From: an uncultured Eggerthellaceae bacterium
Lineage (GTDB): Bacteria > Actinomycetota > Coriobacteriia > Coriobacteriales > Eggerthellaceae
DNA: 64,000 bases
Assembly: GCA_910588905.1 (NCBI GenBank)
Contig: CAJURZ010000009.1
Span: forward strand, 15,748-79,747
Reading direction: 5' to 3'
Made by a program: the position numbers and the translations under genes
The notes under the pieces: generated by a model
The model's input: only the letters and a program-made list of their open reading frames with translations
Database searches by the model: none
What the model was told of the DNA's origin: nothing
Shown: positions 45,417-54,119 of the stretch, piece by piece
How positions within the stretch are numbered: position 1 is the stretch's first letter
How the letters are laid out: the number at the start of each line of letters is the position of its first letter

Positions 45417-46423
45417 AGCATCCACCCCTGAGATGGGCCGTCCAGCACTTCCCAACCAGCGGCTTTGAACATCTTGTACTGCTGAGAGAAGCTGGCGCCA
45501 CGGCCACCGTGCTCGGTGCGCTCTACCGCATCCCGCGGATTCGTACCCACTTCCGCCCAAGCCAGATTCGCGCCAGAAGCGGCAGTCATGACGGTGTTGG
45601 CCGAGCAGTTCAAGCGCGGCTCTATGCCAGAAGCCAGACGATAGACCGCCACGTAATTCGCGTTCGCCACATCTGTGTGCATGCCCAAGTCATAGAGCTC
45701 GGTGTTGGGAACGGGGATGCGCTTGCCGCAACCTGCAGATATAGGATGGGTGTCGATGCAACGGTAGGTAGCTTCCGTCAGCTCCTCGGGCGTATGTTCG
45801 GGCCCGATAGGCTCAACGCATGTAGAGAGGCTCATGCCAGCGGCAGCAAGGTTCTCGAAGGTCTTCAGGCGCTCCTCTACGGGAATGCCCGTGTCCACCC
45901 CTTCGCGCATGCGCACGGCATGATAGGCGCCATTAGCGCCCGCTGCCTTGAGCGCCACGCAATCATCGTAGGTCATGTCGGCCGTGTTCACCAACAGCGG
46001 CATGTCCTCCCCGATGACCTCGCGCACGCTTCCCACCATATCCAGCAGCTTCTCGAAGTTGTAGCTGGCCGTGGTGAGCAGAAGGATCAGGTTAGCGCCG
46101 TCTTCCATATAGAGCTTCGCATATTCCAGCACGTCTTCCTTGGGCAGTTCGAACTTGCCCTTGCGTGCATTGTTGGAGGCAGCGAAGGAGCAGAACTTGC
46201 AGTTCTTGGGGCAGATGGTGGAATTGAGACCGATCTGAGCGTGGACCTCCGCGATGCCGTTCGCAGACTTCATAGACAGCTCTTGGCCGGCCCAGCGTAG
46301 ATAAGCCGCCTCTTTGCTGGCCTCGGGAAGGGCATAGAGCGCCAGTGTTTCCTCCGGCGTGAGCCCATTGCCTTCCAGGCCCTTTTCGATGATGTCATAG
46401 ATCTTCTGGTCGAACACCTGCAT
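45413..46423 (-). CDS. BioB/HydE-like radical SAM enzyme
   Basis: Radical SAM protein of 336 residues. The 4Fe-4S motif is CPKNCKFC (Cys71, Cys75, Cys78), as in biotin synthase-type enzymes, within a TIM barrel with LLTTASYNF, NTADMTYDDCVALKAAGANG and TCVEPIGPEHTPEE. It looks like a relative of BioB but differs in the classic YNHNLDTS segment (here GAYHAVRMREG), and no other biotin genes are near. The substrate is therefore open. AAAGGGG precedes the ATG at 46423. Diverges from the DUF4418 gene across about 100 bp containing the palindrome AGTATATACT (46469-46478). Confidence 0.82.
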   Translation of the reverse strand: MQVFDQKIYDIIEKGLEGNGLTPEETLALYALPEASKEAAYLRWAGQELSMKSANGIAEVHAQIGLNSTICPKNCKFCSFAASNNARKGKFELPKEDVLEYAKLYMEDGANLILLLTTASYNFEKLLDMVGSVREVIGEDMPLLVNTADMTYDDCVALKAAGANGAYHAVRMREGVDTGIPVEERLKTFENLAAAGMSLSTCVEPIGPEHTPEELTEATYRCIDTHPISAGCGKRIPVPNTELYDLGMHTDVANANYVAVYRLASGIEPRLNCSANTVMTAASGANLAWAEVGTNPRDAVERTEHGGRGASFSQQYKMFKAAGWEVLDGPSQGWML

Positions 46424-46522
46424 CTGATCCCCTTTCAAGTTCCCCCATCTTCTCCTTGCGCTGAGGGGAGTATATACTACTATTAGACTCAATCATATAT
46501 CAGATAGGGTAAAGGGGTACCT

Positions 46523-46963
46523 ATGAGCGCAAAGCTGTGGAAGCCGATCGCCGCGGTGGTTCTCATCTTGATGGTGGGCATCTTCTGTGTCAGCACCTTC
46601 ATCGGCGGCTGCACGGGCCAATTGGAACTGGCATCCGGCTCCACCACGTTCATGAAGTGCCATTGGACCATGATAGCGGTCAGCTTCACAGCCATCATCG
46701 GATGCACAAGCGCTCTTTGCACGCTGCTGGCGAAGGGGGTGGAAGCGCGGCGCATGACGGCCGTGCTCACCGTGGTCACCTGCATCATCATGGCTACCCT
46801 TCAGACGGACATCGCCATCGGGTTGTGTACGAATGCAGATATGGCCTGTCACATGACAGCGCTGGTGAATTGGATCTTGATGGCAGCGAGCATCATCTTG
46901 GCTGTGCTCCAGATCATGAATGCTAACCCGGAGGCGAAGGCCAAACCGAAGATGCAGCTCTGA
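46523..46963 (+). CDS. DUF4418-like membrane protein
   Basis: Four-helix membrane protein of 146 residues. The segment FMKCHWT and several conserved Cys (GGC, GCTSALC, GLCTN, MACHM) match DUF4418, a family of unknown function that is often near FtsX-type ABC transporters. AAAGGGG lies before the ATG. It converges with the adjacent ABC ATPase/permease genes, so any link to them is by neighbourhood. Confidence 0.7.
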   Translation: MSAKLWKPIAAVVLILMVGIFCVSTFIGGCTGQLELASGSTTFMKCHWTMIAVSFTAIIGCTSALCTLLAKGVEARRMTAVLTVVTCIIMATLQTDIAIGLCTNADMACHMTALVNWILMAASIILAVLQIMNANPEAKAKPKMQL

Positions 46964-47001
46964 TCCGCAGAGGAGTCTGGATACGACGTTGGGCTGCAGC
47001 C

Positions 47002-47655
47002 CTATCTGAACGTCTTGCCCTCAAGGCGCATGATGCGGTCAGCGCGGGCGGCAAGGGCTTCATCATGGGTGGCGAAAAGCAGGATGCCTCCCTCTGAGAC
47101 CCGCTCGAAGAGCTTGTCAGCCACGCTGGAAGCGCTCTTCGCATCCAAGTCGTTCGTAGGCTCGTCGGCGATGATCACGGGAGGGTCCAGCATGAGGGCT
47201 CGAGCCAGCGCCACGCGCCGCTTCTGGCCAATGGACAACTGGAACGGATAATGGTCCACCCGATCCTCAAGCCCCAGATCCCCGAGCAGTTGAAGGGCCC
47301 GTTCGCGAGCATCGAAGGGAAGCTTCTTGGCGAACCGCGCAGGCGCCTCCACGTTCTCAAGGGCCCGCAATGACCCCACGAGCTGCGTGTGCTGGAAGAC
47401 GAACCCGAAGACATCCCGGCGCAGAGCAGAGAGCTCATCATCGGCCAGGTCATCAGTATCCTGACCGTCCACGATGACCGTCCCTTCAGAGGATGAGAGC
47501 AGAAGCCCGAGCATGGACAAGAGCGTGGACTTGCCGGAACCGGAGGGGGATACGAAGGCGATGGACTGACCGGAGCTCACCTCAAGGGAGATATGTTCGA
47601 GGATGGCATCGTCGCCGTAGGTTTTGCCGAGGTCTTTGACTATGAGCTGTGTCAT
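47002..47655 (-). CDS. ABC transporter ATP-binding protein (LolD/MacB-like)
   Basis: ATPase of 217 residues. Walker A SPSGSGKST (36-44), signature LSIGQKRR, Walker B PVIIADEPTNDLD. The signature has Ile in place of the usual second Gly and Lys for Gln, and the Walker A starts with Ser-Pro, small departures from the consensus. It starts 1 bp after the permease stop, so it is the second gene of the FtsX pair, probably exporting a small molecule or acting in lipoprotein handling. Confidence 0.9.
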   Translation of the reverse strand: MTQLIVKDLGKTYGDDAILEHISLEVSSGQSIAFVSPSGSGKSTLLSMLGLLLSSSEGTVIVDGQDTDDLADDELSALRRDVFGFVFQHTQLVGSLRALENVEAPARFAKKLPFDARERALQLLGDLGLEDRVDHYPFQLSIGQKRRVALARALMLDPPVIIADEPTNDLDAKSASSVADKLFERVSEGGILLFATHDEALAARADRIMRLEGKTFR

Positions 47656-47656
47656 G

Positions 47657-48865
47657 TTAATCGATGTCCCCCTGCTGCATGGCCAAGGAAGGATCCAGAC
47701 GACCCACCTGCCGCAGCGGCCAAAGGATGGATAAGACCGAGATGAGGGCGAAGAGGAGGATGACGGCTGCCACCAACCCCAAGATGAGCGGGATGCTCAA
47801 GCCGATATACGGGAACGCCATGGAATCCAGGAGCACGCCCAGGAGCACGCTGTAGAGCAGGAAGCCCAGGAAGAGACCAGCCACCACTCCCACGGACACT
47901 ACAATGGCTATCTCACCGCCGATGAGGCGCCGGATGTCAGAGCGGCTGGCACCGATGGCGCGATAGAGAGCCAGTTCGCTCTTGCGCTCCCAGACGCATG
48001 AGTAGAAGCGGGCGAAGAGCTGCAAGAGCGTGATGACGATCATGACGATGGCCGCTCCTGCCAACAGCACGAAGACCGAGCGCAACTGGTCTTGGGCCTG
48101 TTCGGCTGTCTCGGAGTTCTCGATATAGGATATGCCATCGGTCAAGTTCAGCTTGATCTTGAGCTTCTCATAGGCTTCCGGATCATCTGTGGCATCCACC
48201 ATGATGGCGCTGATGAGCCCGTCGGGTTCGCCGTATGTATCCCAGGTGGATCCAAGGCCATCGGTCTCGGCAGAGATCTTGCGGGCGGCATCCATGTCCA
48301 TGATGATGGAATGGTCAAGATCGCCTCCGGATCCAGCCATGGTGGCAACCACCTCATAGGGCTTGCCGTAGATATAGAGCTTGCCGTCAGAGATGCCGTT
48401 GACCTGGCTTCCCACGATCACTTGATCCTCGGCCAACTGTTCGGAGAGACCAGCAGGCAGCAGGGGCGTGACGATGAAATCATCCTGGAAGTCAACGCCG
48501 ATGAGGCGCGTCTCATCGGTGGCGGAACAGCAGGAGGCATTGAGCGTCTGACTGAAGAATTGCGGCGTGGCCCGCTCGACACCATCAAAGGAACGGATGG
48601 TATCCATCACCGCCTCATCCATGTACATGGGGGCCGGGACACCGGTATAGAGGAGCTGGCCCCCCGTAAGGTGGGAGCGCGCATCCTTCGGCACGATCAA
48701 CAGATCAGCTCCACCGCGCTCGGCCGATACATCTATGCCCCGCGTGACGCCGCCATAGATGAGCCCCAAGACCAGAGCCAGGGCAACGGAAAGCGCAACG
48801 GACACCACGATGGACGCGGTCTGCACCTTCCGCATGCGGATGCTATGCAAGATCAATGAATTCAT
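47657..48865 (-). CDS. FtsX-family ABC transporter permease
   Basis: Permease of 402 residues with the MacB-like topology: one N-terminal helix (about 12-37), an external domain (about 40-265) and three C-terminal helices, with the cytoplasmic FtsX motif ALYRAIGASRSDIRRLIGGE. The external domain holds a Cys pair (ASCCSATDE). The ATG at 48865 is chosen because GGAG lies 9 bases upstream; the track-level TTG start at 48880 is not supported. It follows the solute-binding gene by about 105 bp in the same direction. Confidence 0.88.
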   Translation of the reverse strand: MNSLILHSIRMRKVQTASIVVSVALSVALALVLGLIYGGVTRGIDVSAERGGADLLIVPKDARSHLTGGQLLYTGVPAPMYMDEAVMDTIRSFDGVERATPQFFSQTLNASCCSATDETRLIGVDFQDDFIVTPLLPAGLSEQLAEDQVIVGSQVNGISDGKLYIYGKPYEVVATMAGSGGDLDHSIIMDMDAARKISAETDGLGSTWDTYGEPDGLISAIMVDATDDPEAYEKLKIKLNLTDGISYIENSETAEQAQDQLRSVFVLLAGAAIVMIVITLLQLFARFYSCVWERKSELALYRAIGASRSDIRRLIGGEIAIVVSVGVVAGLFLGFLLYSVLLGVLLDSMAFPYIGLSIPLILGLVAAVILLFALISVLSILWPLRQVGRLDPSLAMQQGDID

Positions 48866-48970
48866 ATCAGCAGACTCCAAAACCGTGACGGAACAAGCCT
48901 AAGACACCCGGTCCAGCATAGATGATGGCCAGCGCGCAGGAACGCACTGGCCATCTTGGAGAAGGGAAGC

Positions 48971-50152
48971 CTAGATGACGTAGGCGGGGCCGCGCTGCTC
49001 CAGTTTGACCACCACGCCCGTGGTATCGGCAGTGGCTGCAGCCTCAGGCGCATTCCCATGCCAACGAGCCACCATGTCCACCAGGCTATCCAGATACTCA
49101 TCCAGCTGCTGGTTGGCCTGGTCATCGAGCTGGCCGTCCGTGAAGGGATTGACCGGGGCTTCGGTGAGCAGACCGGCATCGGCCAGCTCACGCCAACGCT
49201 CCTTGATGGAGCGCTTGAAATCTTCCTCATTGCCATGGCCGAAGAGGTAGTTCTTGGTGAGGCCTCGTTGGATATCCGGATAGTCAGAATCCATGTAGCC
49301 GCCTTCCATGGATTCATTGGAGGCGCGGTCAGGATCCTCATTGATGTAGTCGATGGCCTTCGCCATGGCCGTGGCGATCTTGTCTCCCACATCAGGATGC
49401 TTCTCAAGGGTATTGGCGTTCACGCCCGTGAAACAGCAATAGAACTCTCCCAGCTCGTCAGCGGAGGTGTAGAAGAAGCGCACGCTATCCTGATGGTTGT
49501 ACTTGATGGGATAGGTGGTGGCGTCAGAGCCGCAGGCAGCATCTATCTCACCGTTCATGAGCGCAGTCTCGATGGTGGATCCGGTATACGCCACCCAGTT
49601 GATCTGAGACGGGTCTCCTCCTTCGCGGGCGCAGAGAGCCACGCATTCGGTGTAGGCAGGACCGTTCATCATGGTAGTGCCCACGCGCTTGCCCGCCAGG
49701 TCCTTGCAGCTTTGGATCTCCGGATCATTGGTGACGCCGGACCAGCAACCCACATGGATGGTATCGATATGCTTGAGCGGCATGCCCTGGTAGATGGCTG
49801 GGAAGTCACCCGGAGTGGATTCGAAGACGTCGATCTCCTCATTGGCCAGCAGGATAGAGACATCCTGGGTGATGAGCATGAAGTTCGGCTCGATGCCAGC
49901 TTCTTCCCAATAGCCCTGCTCACGGGCGATGTACATGGGCAGCTCGCAGGGCGATCCACCCCAGTAGCCGATGGTCAGCGGGATCAGGCCGCTCTCGCTG
50001 GCGTCGCCGTTCTCCGCAGCAGCGCTTGAGGAGCTACTGGGACCCTCTGAGGAGCAGGCAACCCCCGCCAGCCCCATGGCACCAGCCGCAACGGCAGCCC
50101 CAGCCGCCTTCGCAAAGGTACGACGGCTCATCGTTGTCTTGGCTTCTTTCAT
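48971..50152 (-). CDS. NitT/TauT-type solute-binding lipoprotein, Tat-exported
   Basis: Substrate-binding protein of about 393 residues. The N-terminus has the twin-arginine motif SRRTFAKAAG and then a lipobox (GVACS), so it is exported folded and lipid-anchored. The body is NMT1/SsuA-like (LTIGYWGGSPCELPMYIAREQGYW). It has several cysteines (SPCE, VGCWSG, TECVALC, YCCF), unusual for this family and perhaps relevant to the ligand. GGAAAGAGGGAG precedes the ATG at 50152. The ligand cannot be predicted; sulfonates, nitrate, thiamine precursors and aromatic compounds occur in this family. Confidence 0.87.
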   Translation of the reverse strand: MKEAKTTMSRRTFAKAAGAAVAAGAMGLAGVACSSEGPSSSSSAAAENGDASESGLIPLTIGYWGGSPCELPMYIAREQGYWEEAGIEPNFMLITQDVSILLANEEIDVFESTPGDFPAIYQGMPLKHIDTIHVGCWSGVTNDPEIQSCKDLAGKRVGTTMMNGPAYTECVALCAREGGDPSQINWVAYTGSTIETALMNGEIDAACGSDATTYPIKYNHQDSVRFFYTSADELGEFYCCFTGVNANTLEKHPDVGDKIATAMAKAIDYINEDPDRASNESMEGGYMDSDYPDIQRGLTKNYLFGHGNEEDFKRSIKERWRELADAGLLTEAPVNPFTDGQLDDQANQQLDEYLDSLVDMVARWHGNAPEAAATADTTGVVVKLEQRGPAYVI

Positions 50153-50247
50153 GTCTCCCTCTTCCTTTCCTTGGCTGCATCCTCCCGGGATGCAGCATCC
50201 TGCCTTCAGCTCGCGTGCCCCCAAGTCCTACGAGCTCCTTGCTGGAT

Positions 50248-51243
50248 CTACCAGCGAACCAGCCCCTTCTGCCAGCGAAGAAGCCAGTTACGCACGGCGA
50301 ACATGATCGCCGTTAACGTCGCGAATATCAGGATCATGGCGAACACGTAGGCGAAGACGACGCCGAAGTTCGCGATGGTCCCCATCATGCGCACCGCCAG
50401 GGCCAAACCAGTACCCACACCGCAGAGCTCTGCGGCCGCAAGCGCACCGAACGACCCCGAGAGCGACATGAAGAGCGCATCTGCCAGAGCGGGAACGGAA
50501 TTCGGGATCATGACATGGGCCACGATGTAGGCTTTGGAGGCCCCCAAGGTCTCCGCCCGTTCTATGAGCGTGATATCAGTATTCTTGATGGCGTTGGACA
50601 AGATGAGCGTCATGGGGAACCAGACGGCCAGCACGATAGCCGCCAATGACCCTGCGAAGCTAGACCGGAACGCGATCACGAAGATGGGCAGCCACACCAA
50701 CCCCGGTACGGGACCGATGATCTTGAGCAGCGGAGATAGCCAATAGTTCGCAATGGATGAGCAGCCGCAGAGCACGCCAGAGGCGAATCCGAGCACCAGC
50801 CCGATAGTCAGTCCCTGAGCCAACAAGGTGATGGAGGCGATGGTGGCTTCGACGATCTTCGGAAAGTTCACGATGAACTGCTCGATGACCTTGTCAGGAC
50901 TAGGGATGAAAGGCAACTTCAAGGTCCCCGTCTTCAGGGTAGCGATATCCCAGAGCTCGAAGAACAAGAAGACGAAGGCGATGAGCCATGAGAACTGACA
51001 GGCCTTCCTGCGCAGAGGCGCTATGGCAAGGGACGCTACGTAGATGACCGCCCAGGCCGCTATGCAGATGAGCAGCATAGGAGCCCAGTACTTCGGCGTG
51101 TAGGTTTCTGGGTAGACGTTCGGTATGGCAAGGTGCAGAAGGTAGACGAGGATGAGGCTCCCGAAGGGTATCAGCATCTTGGCCGCCTCGCGTCCGGTGG
51201 CCTTGCTGATGATCGGTTGTCTCTTCAGCACCGCTTCTGCCAT
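50248..51243 (-). CDS. NitT/TauT-type ABC permease 2, N-terminally extended
   Basis: Permease of 331 residues. The C-terminal ~250 residues match the BPD_transp_1 domain with the EAA-type loop ERAETLGASKAYIVAHVMIPNSVP. An extra N-terminal part of ~85 residues adds three helices, absent from typical ~260-residue SsuC/TauC permeases. GGAGAGGG precedes the ATG at 51243. It is third in the importer operon, between ATPase and binding protein. Confidence 0.88.
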   Translation of the reverse strand: MAEAVLKRQPIISKATGREAAKMLIPFGSLILVYLLHLAIPNVYPETYTPKYWAPMLLICIAAWAVIYVASLAIAPLRRKACQFSWLIAFVFLFFELWDIATLKTGTLKLPFIPSPDKVIEQFIVNFPKIVEATIASITLLAQGLTIGLVLGFASGVLCGCSSIANYWLSPLLKIIGPVPGLVWLPIFVIAFRSSFAGSLAAIVLAVWFPMTLILSNAIKNTDITLIERAETLGASKAYIVAHVMIPNSVPALADALFMSLSGSFGALAAAELCGVGTGLALAVRMMGTIANFGVVFAYVFAMILIFATLTAIMFAVRNWLLRWQKGLVRW

Positions 51244-51262
51244 GGGAGCCCTCTCCTGCTTC

Positions 51263-52021
51263 CTATGCGAAATCCAAGGCATCAAGGACCTCATGGCGCT
51301 TCGCGATGAACTCCGGAGAGATGCGGTCGCGCGGATGAGGGAGGTCTATCTTGATGTTAGCGATGCTCGTACCTGGACGCGGCGAGAGGACCACCACCCG
51401 ATCAGAGAGATAGACGGCCTCTTCTATGTCATGGGTGACCAACAGCACGATGGGGTGGAACCTATCCACCATCTTCAAGATCTCATCTTGGATGACAGCC
51501 CGCGTGAACGCATCCAGAGCCGAGAGCGGCTCATCCAGCAAGATGACCTCAGGGTCCATGACCAGCGTTTGAGCAATGGCCACCCGCGCCGCCATGCCCC
51601 CGGATATCTGATGGGGGTAGGACTTCTCGAACCCGGTCAGCCCCATGAGATCGATCATCTCCTGGACCCGGCTCTTCTTCTCTTTATATACCTTGTTGGC
51701 CTTGAGTCCGAAGGCCACGTTCTTCTCAACGGTGAGCCAGGGATAGAGATTCGCTTGCTGGAATACGAAACCACGATTCGGGTCAGGAGCGGTGATGGGC
51801 TCTCCGTCGTAGGTGAGCGTGCCTTCCTGGACCTCATCCAGACCAGCTACCAAGCGCAAGAACGTTGATTTCCCGCATCCGGAGGGGCCGATGAGCGCCA
51901 CTACTTCGCCTTGATCCACCTCAAGACCGAAATCCTCGAGCGCCATGAGCCGGACACCGTCCTCGGACGTGAACCAACGCGTGATATGCTCCGCGATCAA
52001 CCTATGCTCGCCCGTTACCAC
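51263..52021 (-). CDS. NitT/TauT-type ABC ATP-binding protein
   Basis: ATPase of 252 residues. Walker A GPSGCGKST, Q-loop FQQANLYPW, signature variant SGGMAARVAIAQ, Walker B VILLDEPLSALD. The signature has Met-Ala-Ala in place of the usual Gln/Met-Arg-Gln. The start is taken as the GTG at 52021, which overlaps the upstream permease stop (GTGGTAA) with AAGGGG upstream; longer frames to 52144 extend into the permease gene and are rejected. Confidence 0.88.
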   Translation of the reverse strand: MVTGEHRLIAEHITRWFTSEDGVRLMALEDFGLEVDQGEVVALIGPSGCGKSTFLRLVAGLDEVQEGTLTYDGEPITAPDPNRGFVFQQANLYPWLTVEKNVAFGLKANKVYKEKKSRVQEMIDLMGLTGFEKSYPHQISGGMAARVAIAQTLVMDPEVILLDEPLSALDAFTRAVIQDEILKMVDRFHPIVLLVTHDIEEAVYLSDRVVVLSPRPGTSIANIKIDLPHPRDRISPEFIAKRHEVLDALDFA

Positions 52022-53049
52022 TGGATAGCCCCTTTCGACCACTTCATGAAGTGCTTCTGGACCTTGAACAAGATGGTCAGAAGGATGAATGCCATGAGGA
52101 TGAAGATGATGATGGAAGCGAAGATGAGATCGAACTCGTTCCATCCCTGGGCGGAGTTGATGACCCAGCCCAGACCCGATTGCACGCCCAGCATCTCAGC
52201 GTTCACCAGAGCCGTGAGCGAGAAGCACAGCCCCATGAACAAGCCAGTGAAGATGTTGGGGAGCACGGCCGGGTAGATGACATGGCGGATGATATAGAAG
52301 GGTGATGCGCCCATGATCTGTGCCCGTTCGATATACACCTTCGGCACCCCGCGAATGCCACCGGAGAGGTTCACCGAGAGCGGGAACCACGTGGTGAGAG
52401 ATACCAGGAAGACGCTGGCCATATGGCTTGAAGGAGCCAGCACCATGGCGATGGCCATCCAGGCGGTCGAGGGAACCGGACCGATGACCTTGATGAACGG
52501 CTGGAGCCAATAATTGAAGAACTTGCTATAGCCCATGAGCGTGCCATAGATCATCCCTGCTACGAAGCCCAGCCCCACCCCTTGCATGAGCAGGGAGAAC
52601 GAACCCCAGAAATGGCCCAGCATGCTGCCTCGGCCTTCGCTGCTGAAGAAGAATGCTCCGATGACCTTGTCAGGGCTGGGCATGACTGGCAAGAGGAGAT
52701 TGCCTGTCTTCACCGTGTTGTAGGTGTATACAGCAAGCAGCAGATAGGCTGCGATCAGCAGACCCCAGAAATGGATGACCTTCTTCCGGACCGGCTGAAA
52801 CCAGATGGACAGGGCCACCAATACCATGTAAATGACGATGGAGACCAGCAGGAAGGCAGGATAGTAGGTTTCCACATATCCCTCCGGATAGACCGCGGGC
52901 ATGGCAGCGTCAGCCACCAGAGCGAGGGCCATCACCAGCAGCGGCGCCACCAGCTTGGCTATCTCCTTCGGCGTGGCGAAGGAGACCAACCGAAAGATGC
53001 TCCGCTGGTCCTTCGTCCTATCCAACTGAGATGCCAAGGGCTTCCCCAC
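52015..53049 (-). CDS. NitT/TauT-type ABC permease 1, N-terminally extended
   Basis: Permease of 344 residues, GTG start at 53049 with GGGGAGAG upstream. The C-terminal domain has IERAQIMGASPFYIIRHVIYPAVLP, and an N-terminal ~100-residue extension with three helices, similar in layout to the second permease (SPDKVI precedes both core domains). Two different permeases with one ATPase and one binding protein form a heterodimeric importer. It is the first gene of the operon, behind an inverted-repeat region. Confidence 0.88.
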   Translation of the reverse strand: MGKPLASQLDRTKDQRSIFRLVSFATPKEIAKLVAPLLVMALALVADAAMPAVYPEGYVETYYPAFLLVSIVIYMVLVALSIWFQPVRKKVIHFWGLLIAAYLLLAVYTYNTVKTGNLLLPVMPSPDKVIGAFFFSSEGRGSMLGHFWGSFSLLMQGVGLGFVAGMIYGTLMGYSKFFNYWLQPFIKVIGPVPSTAWMAIAMVLAPSSHMASVFLVSLTTWFPLSVNLSGGIRGVPKVYIERAQIMGASPFYIIRHVIYPAVLPNIFTGLFMGLCFSLTALVNAEMLGVQSGLGWVINSAQGWNEFDLIFASIIIFILMAFILLTILFKVQKHFMKWSKGAIQW

Positions 53050-53120
53050 CGCGCTTCTCTCCCCTATCCTTCAATGGTGCCGCAGGGATGACCCGACGGC
53101 TGTCGTTTTCTGTGCAAAGA

Positions 53121-53154
53121 CACTATACAATAGTGAATATGCTCATGTATTGTA
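53121..53154. promoter_or_regulatory. inverted repeats upstream of the importer operon
   Basis: CACTAT-ACA-ATAGTG (53121-53135) is a perfect repeat, nested with TACAATA (53126-53132) / TATTGTA (53148-53154). The region lies about 70-105 bp upstream of the permease 1 start and is AT-rich, so it is probably an operator near the promoter; the regulator is unknown. Confidence 0.55.
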
Positions 53155-53211
53155 CATGGTCTAATAAATTGCACTCCGGTTGCTCGTCGGAAAAGAGGGA
53201 CCCGGTGACGG

Positions 53212-53889
53212 TCAGGTGAACTCCCGAAAGCGCCGAGGGAGAGCATCCGGGAAATCCTCCACCAACGATGCTGTCAGATTCTCCAGATGCGTGAGCTTGG
53301 GACAAACAGCGAACAAGTCACGGCCCAAGCGCTCCACGTAGGTGGGAAGCCGAACCGCCTCCAGGCTGTGGCAGCATTTGAACGCCTCATTCCCTAGGGA
53401 GGTCATGGCCTCCGCCAGTTCCAAGCGGATGAATGACGAGCAACCTGCAAGAGCCTCAGCATCCATGCGCTCAACATGGGCTAGGAGCGGGAGCTCCTGC
53501 AGGGAAGCGCATCCTTGAAAGGCGCTCCGCCCCAGGTGATACACCTCTTCTCCTCCGCTCACCTGTTGGAGCTGTCTGCAGAGCGCGAAGGCCGATGCAG
53601 GGATCTTGAGCACCCCGGAAGGGAGGTGCACCGATTCCAAAGCGGTGCAGCCAGAGAAGGCACCCTCGCCCAGCTCGAATACGCCTTGAGGGATATGCAC
53701 ATCCCTCAAGGAGCTGCAACCCGAGAACGCCCGCGGCCCGATGGACTGCAAGCTTATAGGCAGGGTGATCGCCTCTATCTCCCCATGGCCACGGAAAGCG
53801 TCCGGCAGGATCTGAGTGGTACCCTGGGGCACCTCAACATGGGTTGCCTCTGTGCCCCTATAGCGCTCTATCAGAAGATCGAATCCCAT
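53212..53889 (-). CDS. small cytoplasmic BspA-type LRR protein
   Basis: LRR_5 protein of 225 residues from the ATG at 53889. It consists of about seven repeats with AFxGC/CxxL turns and has no signal peptide or anchor, so it stays in the cytoplasm unless exported otherwise. The start MGFDLLIERYRGTEATHVEVP is a typical LRR_5 beginning; a TTG at 53970 is in frame but would include the bases right after the palindrome. It is unrelated in size to the 2051-residue LRR protein but uses the same repeat. Confidence 0.8.
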   Translation of the reverse strand: MGFDLLIERYRGTEATHVEVPQGTTQILPDAFRGHGEIEAITLPISLQSIGPRAFSGCSSLRDVHIPQGVFELGEGAFSGCTALESVHLPSGVLKIPASAFALCRQLQQVSGGEEVYHLGRSAFQGCASLQELPLLAHVERMDAEALAGCSSFIRLELAEAMTSLGNEAFKCCHSLEAVRLPTYVERLGRDLFAVCPKLTHLENLTASLVEDFPDALPRRFREFT

Positions 53890-53970
53890 GACAGGCTGCC
53901 GTTCCCCTAAAGGACCCTCATCCTTGGCGATCCTGCATCCATACTGCTCCCCTTTTGCAGAGTACGTCAA

Positions 53971-53991
53971 ATACTAGATGGTATCTAGTAT
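53971..53991. promoter_or_regulatory. perfect 9-bp palindrome upstream of the small LRR gene
   Basis: ATACTAGAT (53971-53979), GGT, ATCTAGTAT (53983-53991). It ends about 82 bp upstream of the chosen ATG on the minus strand, and a TTGACG lies immediately downstream of it. It is most likely an operator; no regulator gene is adjacent. Confidence 0.55.
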
Positions 53992-54119
53992 AACGCAGCG
54001 ATCGACCCATGGCAGACCGCGGTCGGCCCTTACGAGAACCGTGTGCCATCCTAAGAGCACCGAACGGTTTGCCGCATGTCATGCTCTATAGTGCACGTAC
54101 GATCGAAGGAGCATAACGG

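Noticed and set aside
45413..46423. Calling the radical SAM gene bioB
   Set aside because: The cluster motif fits, but the family-specific YNHNLDTS segment and any biotin-gene context are missing.
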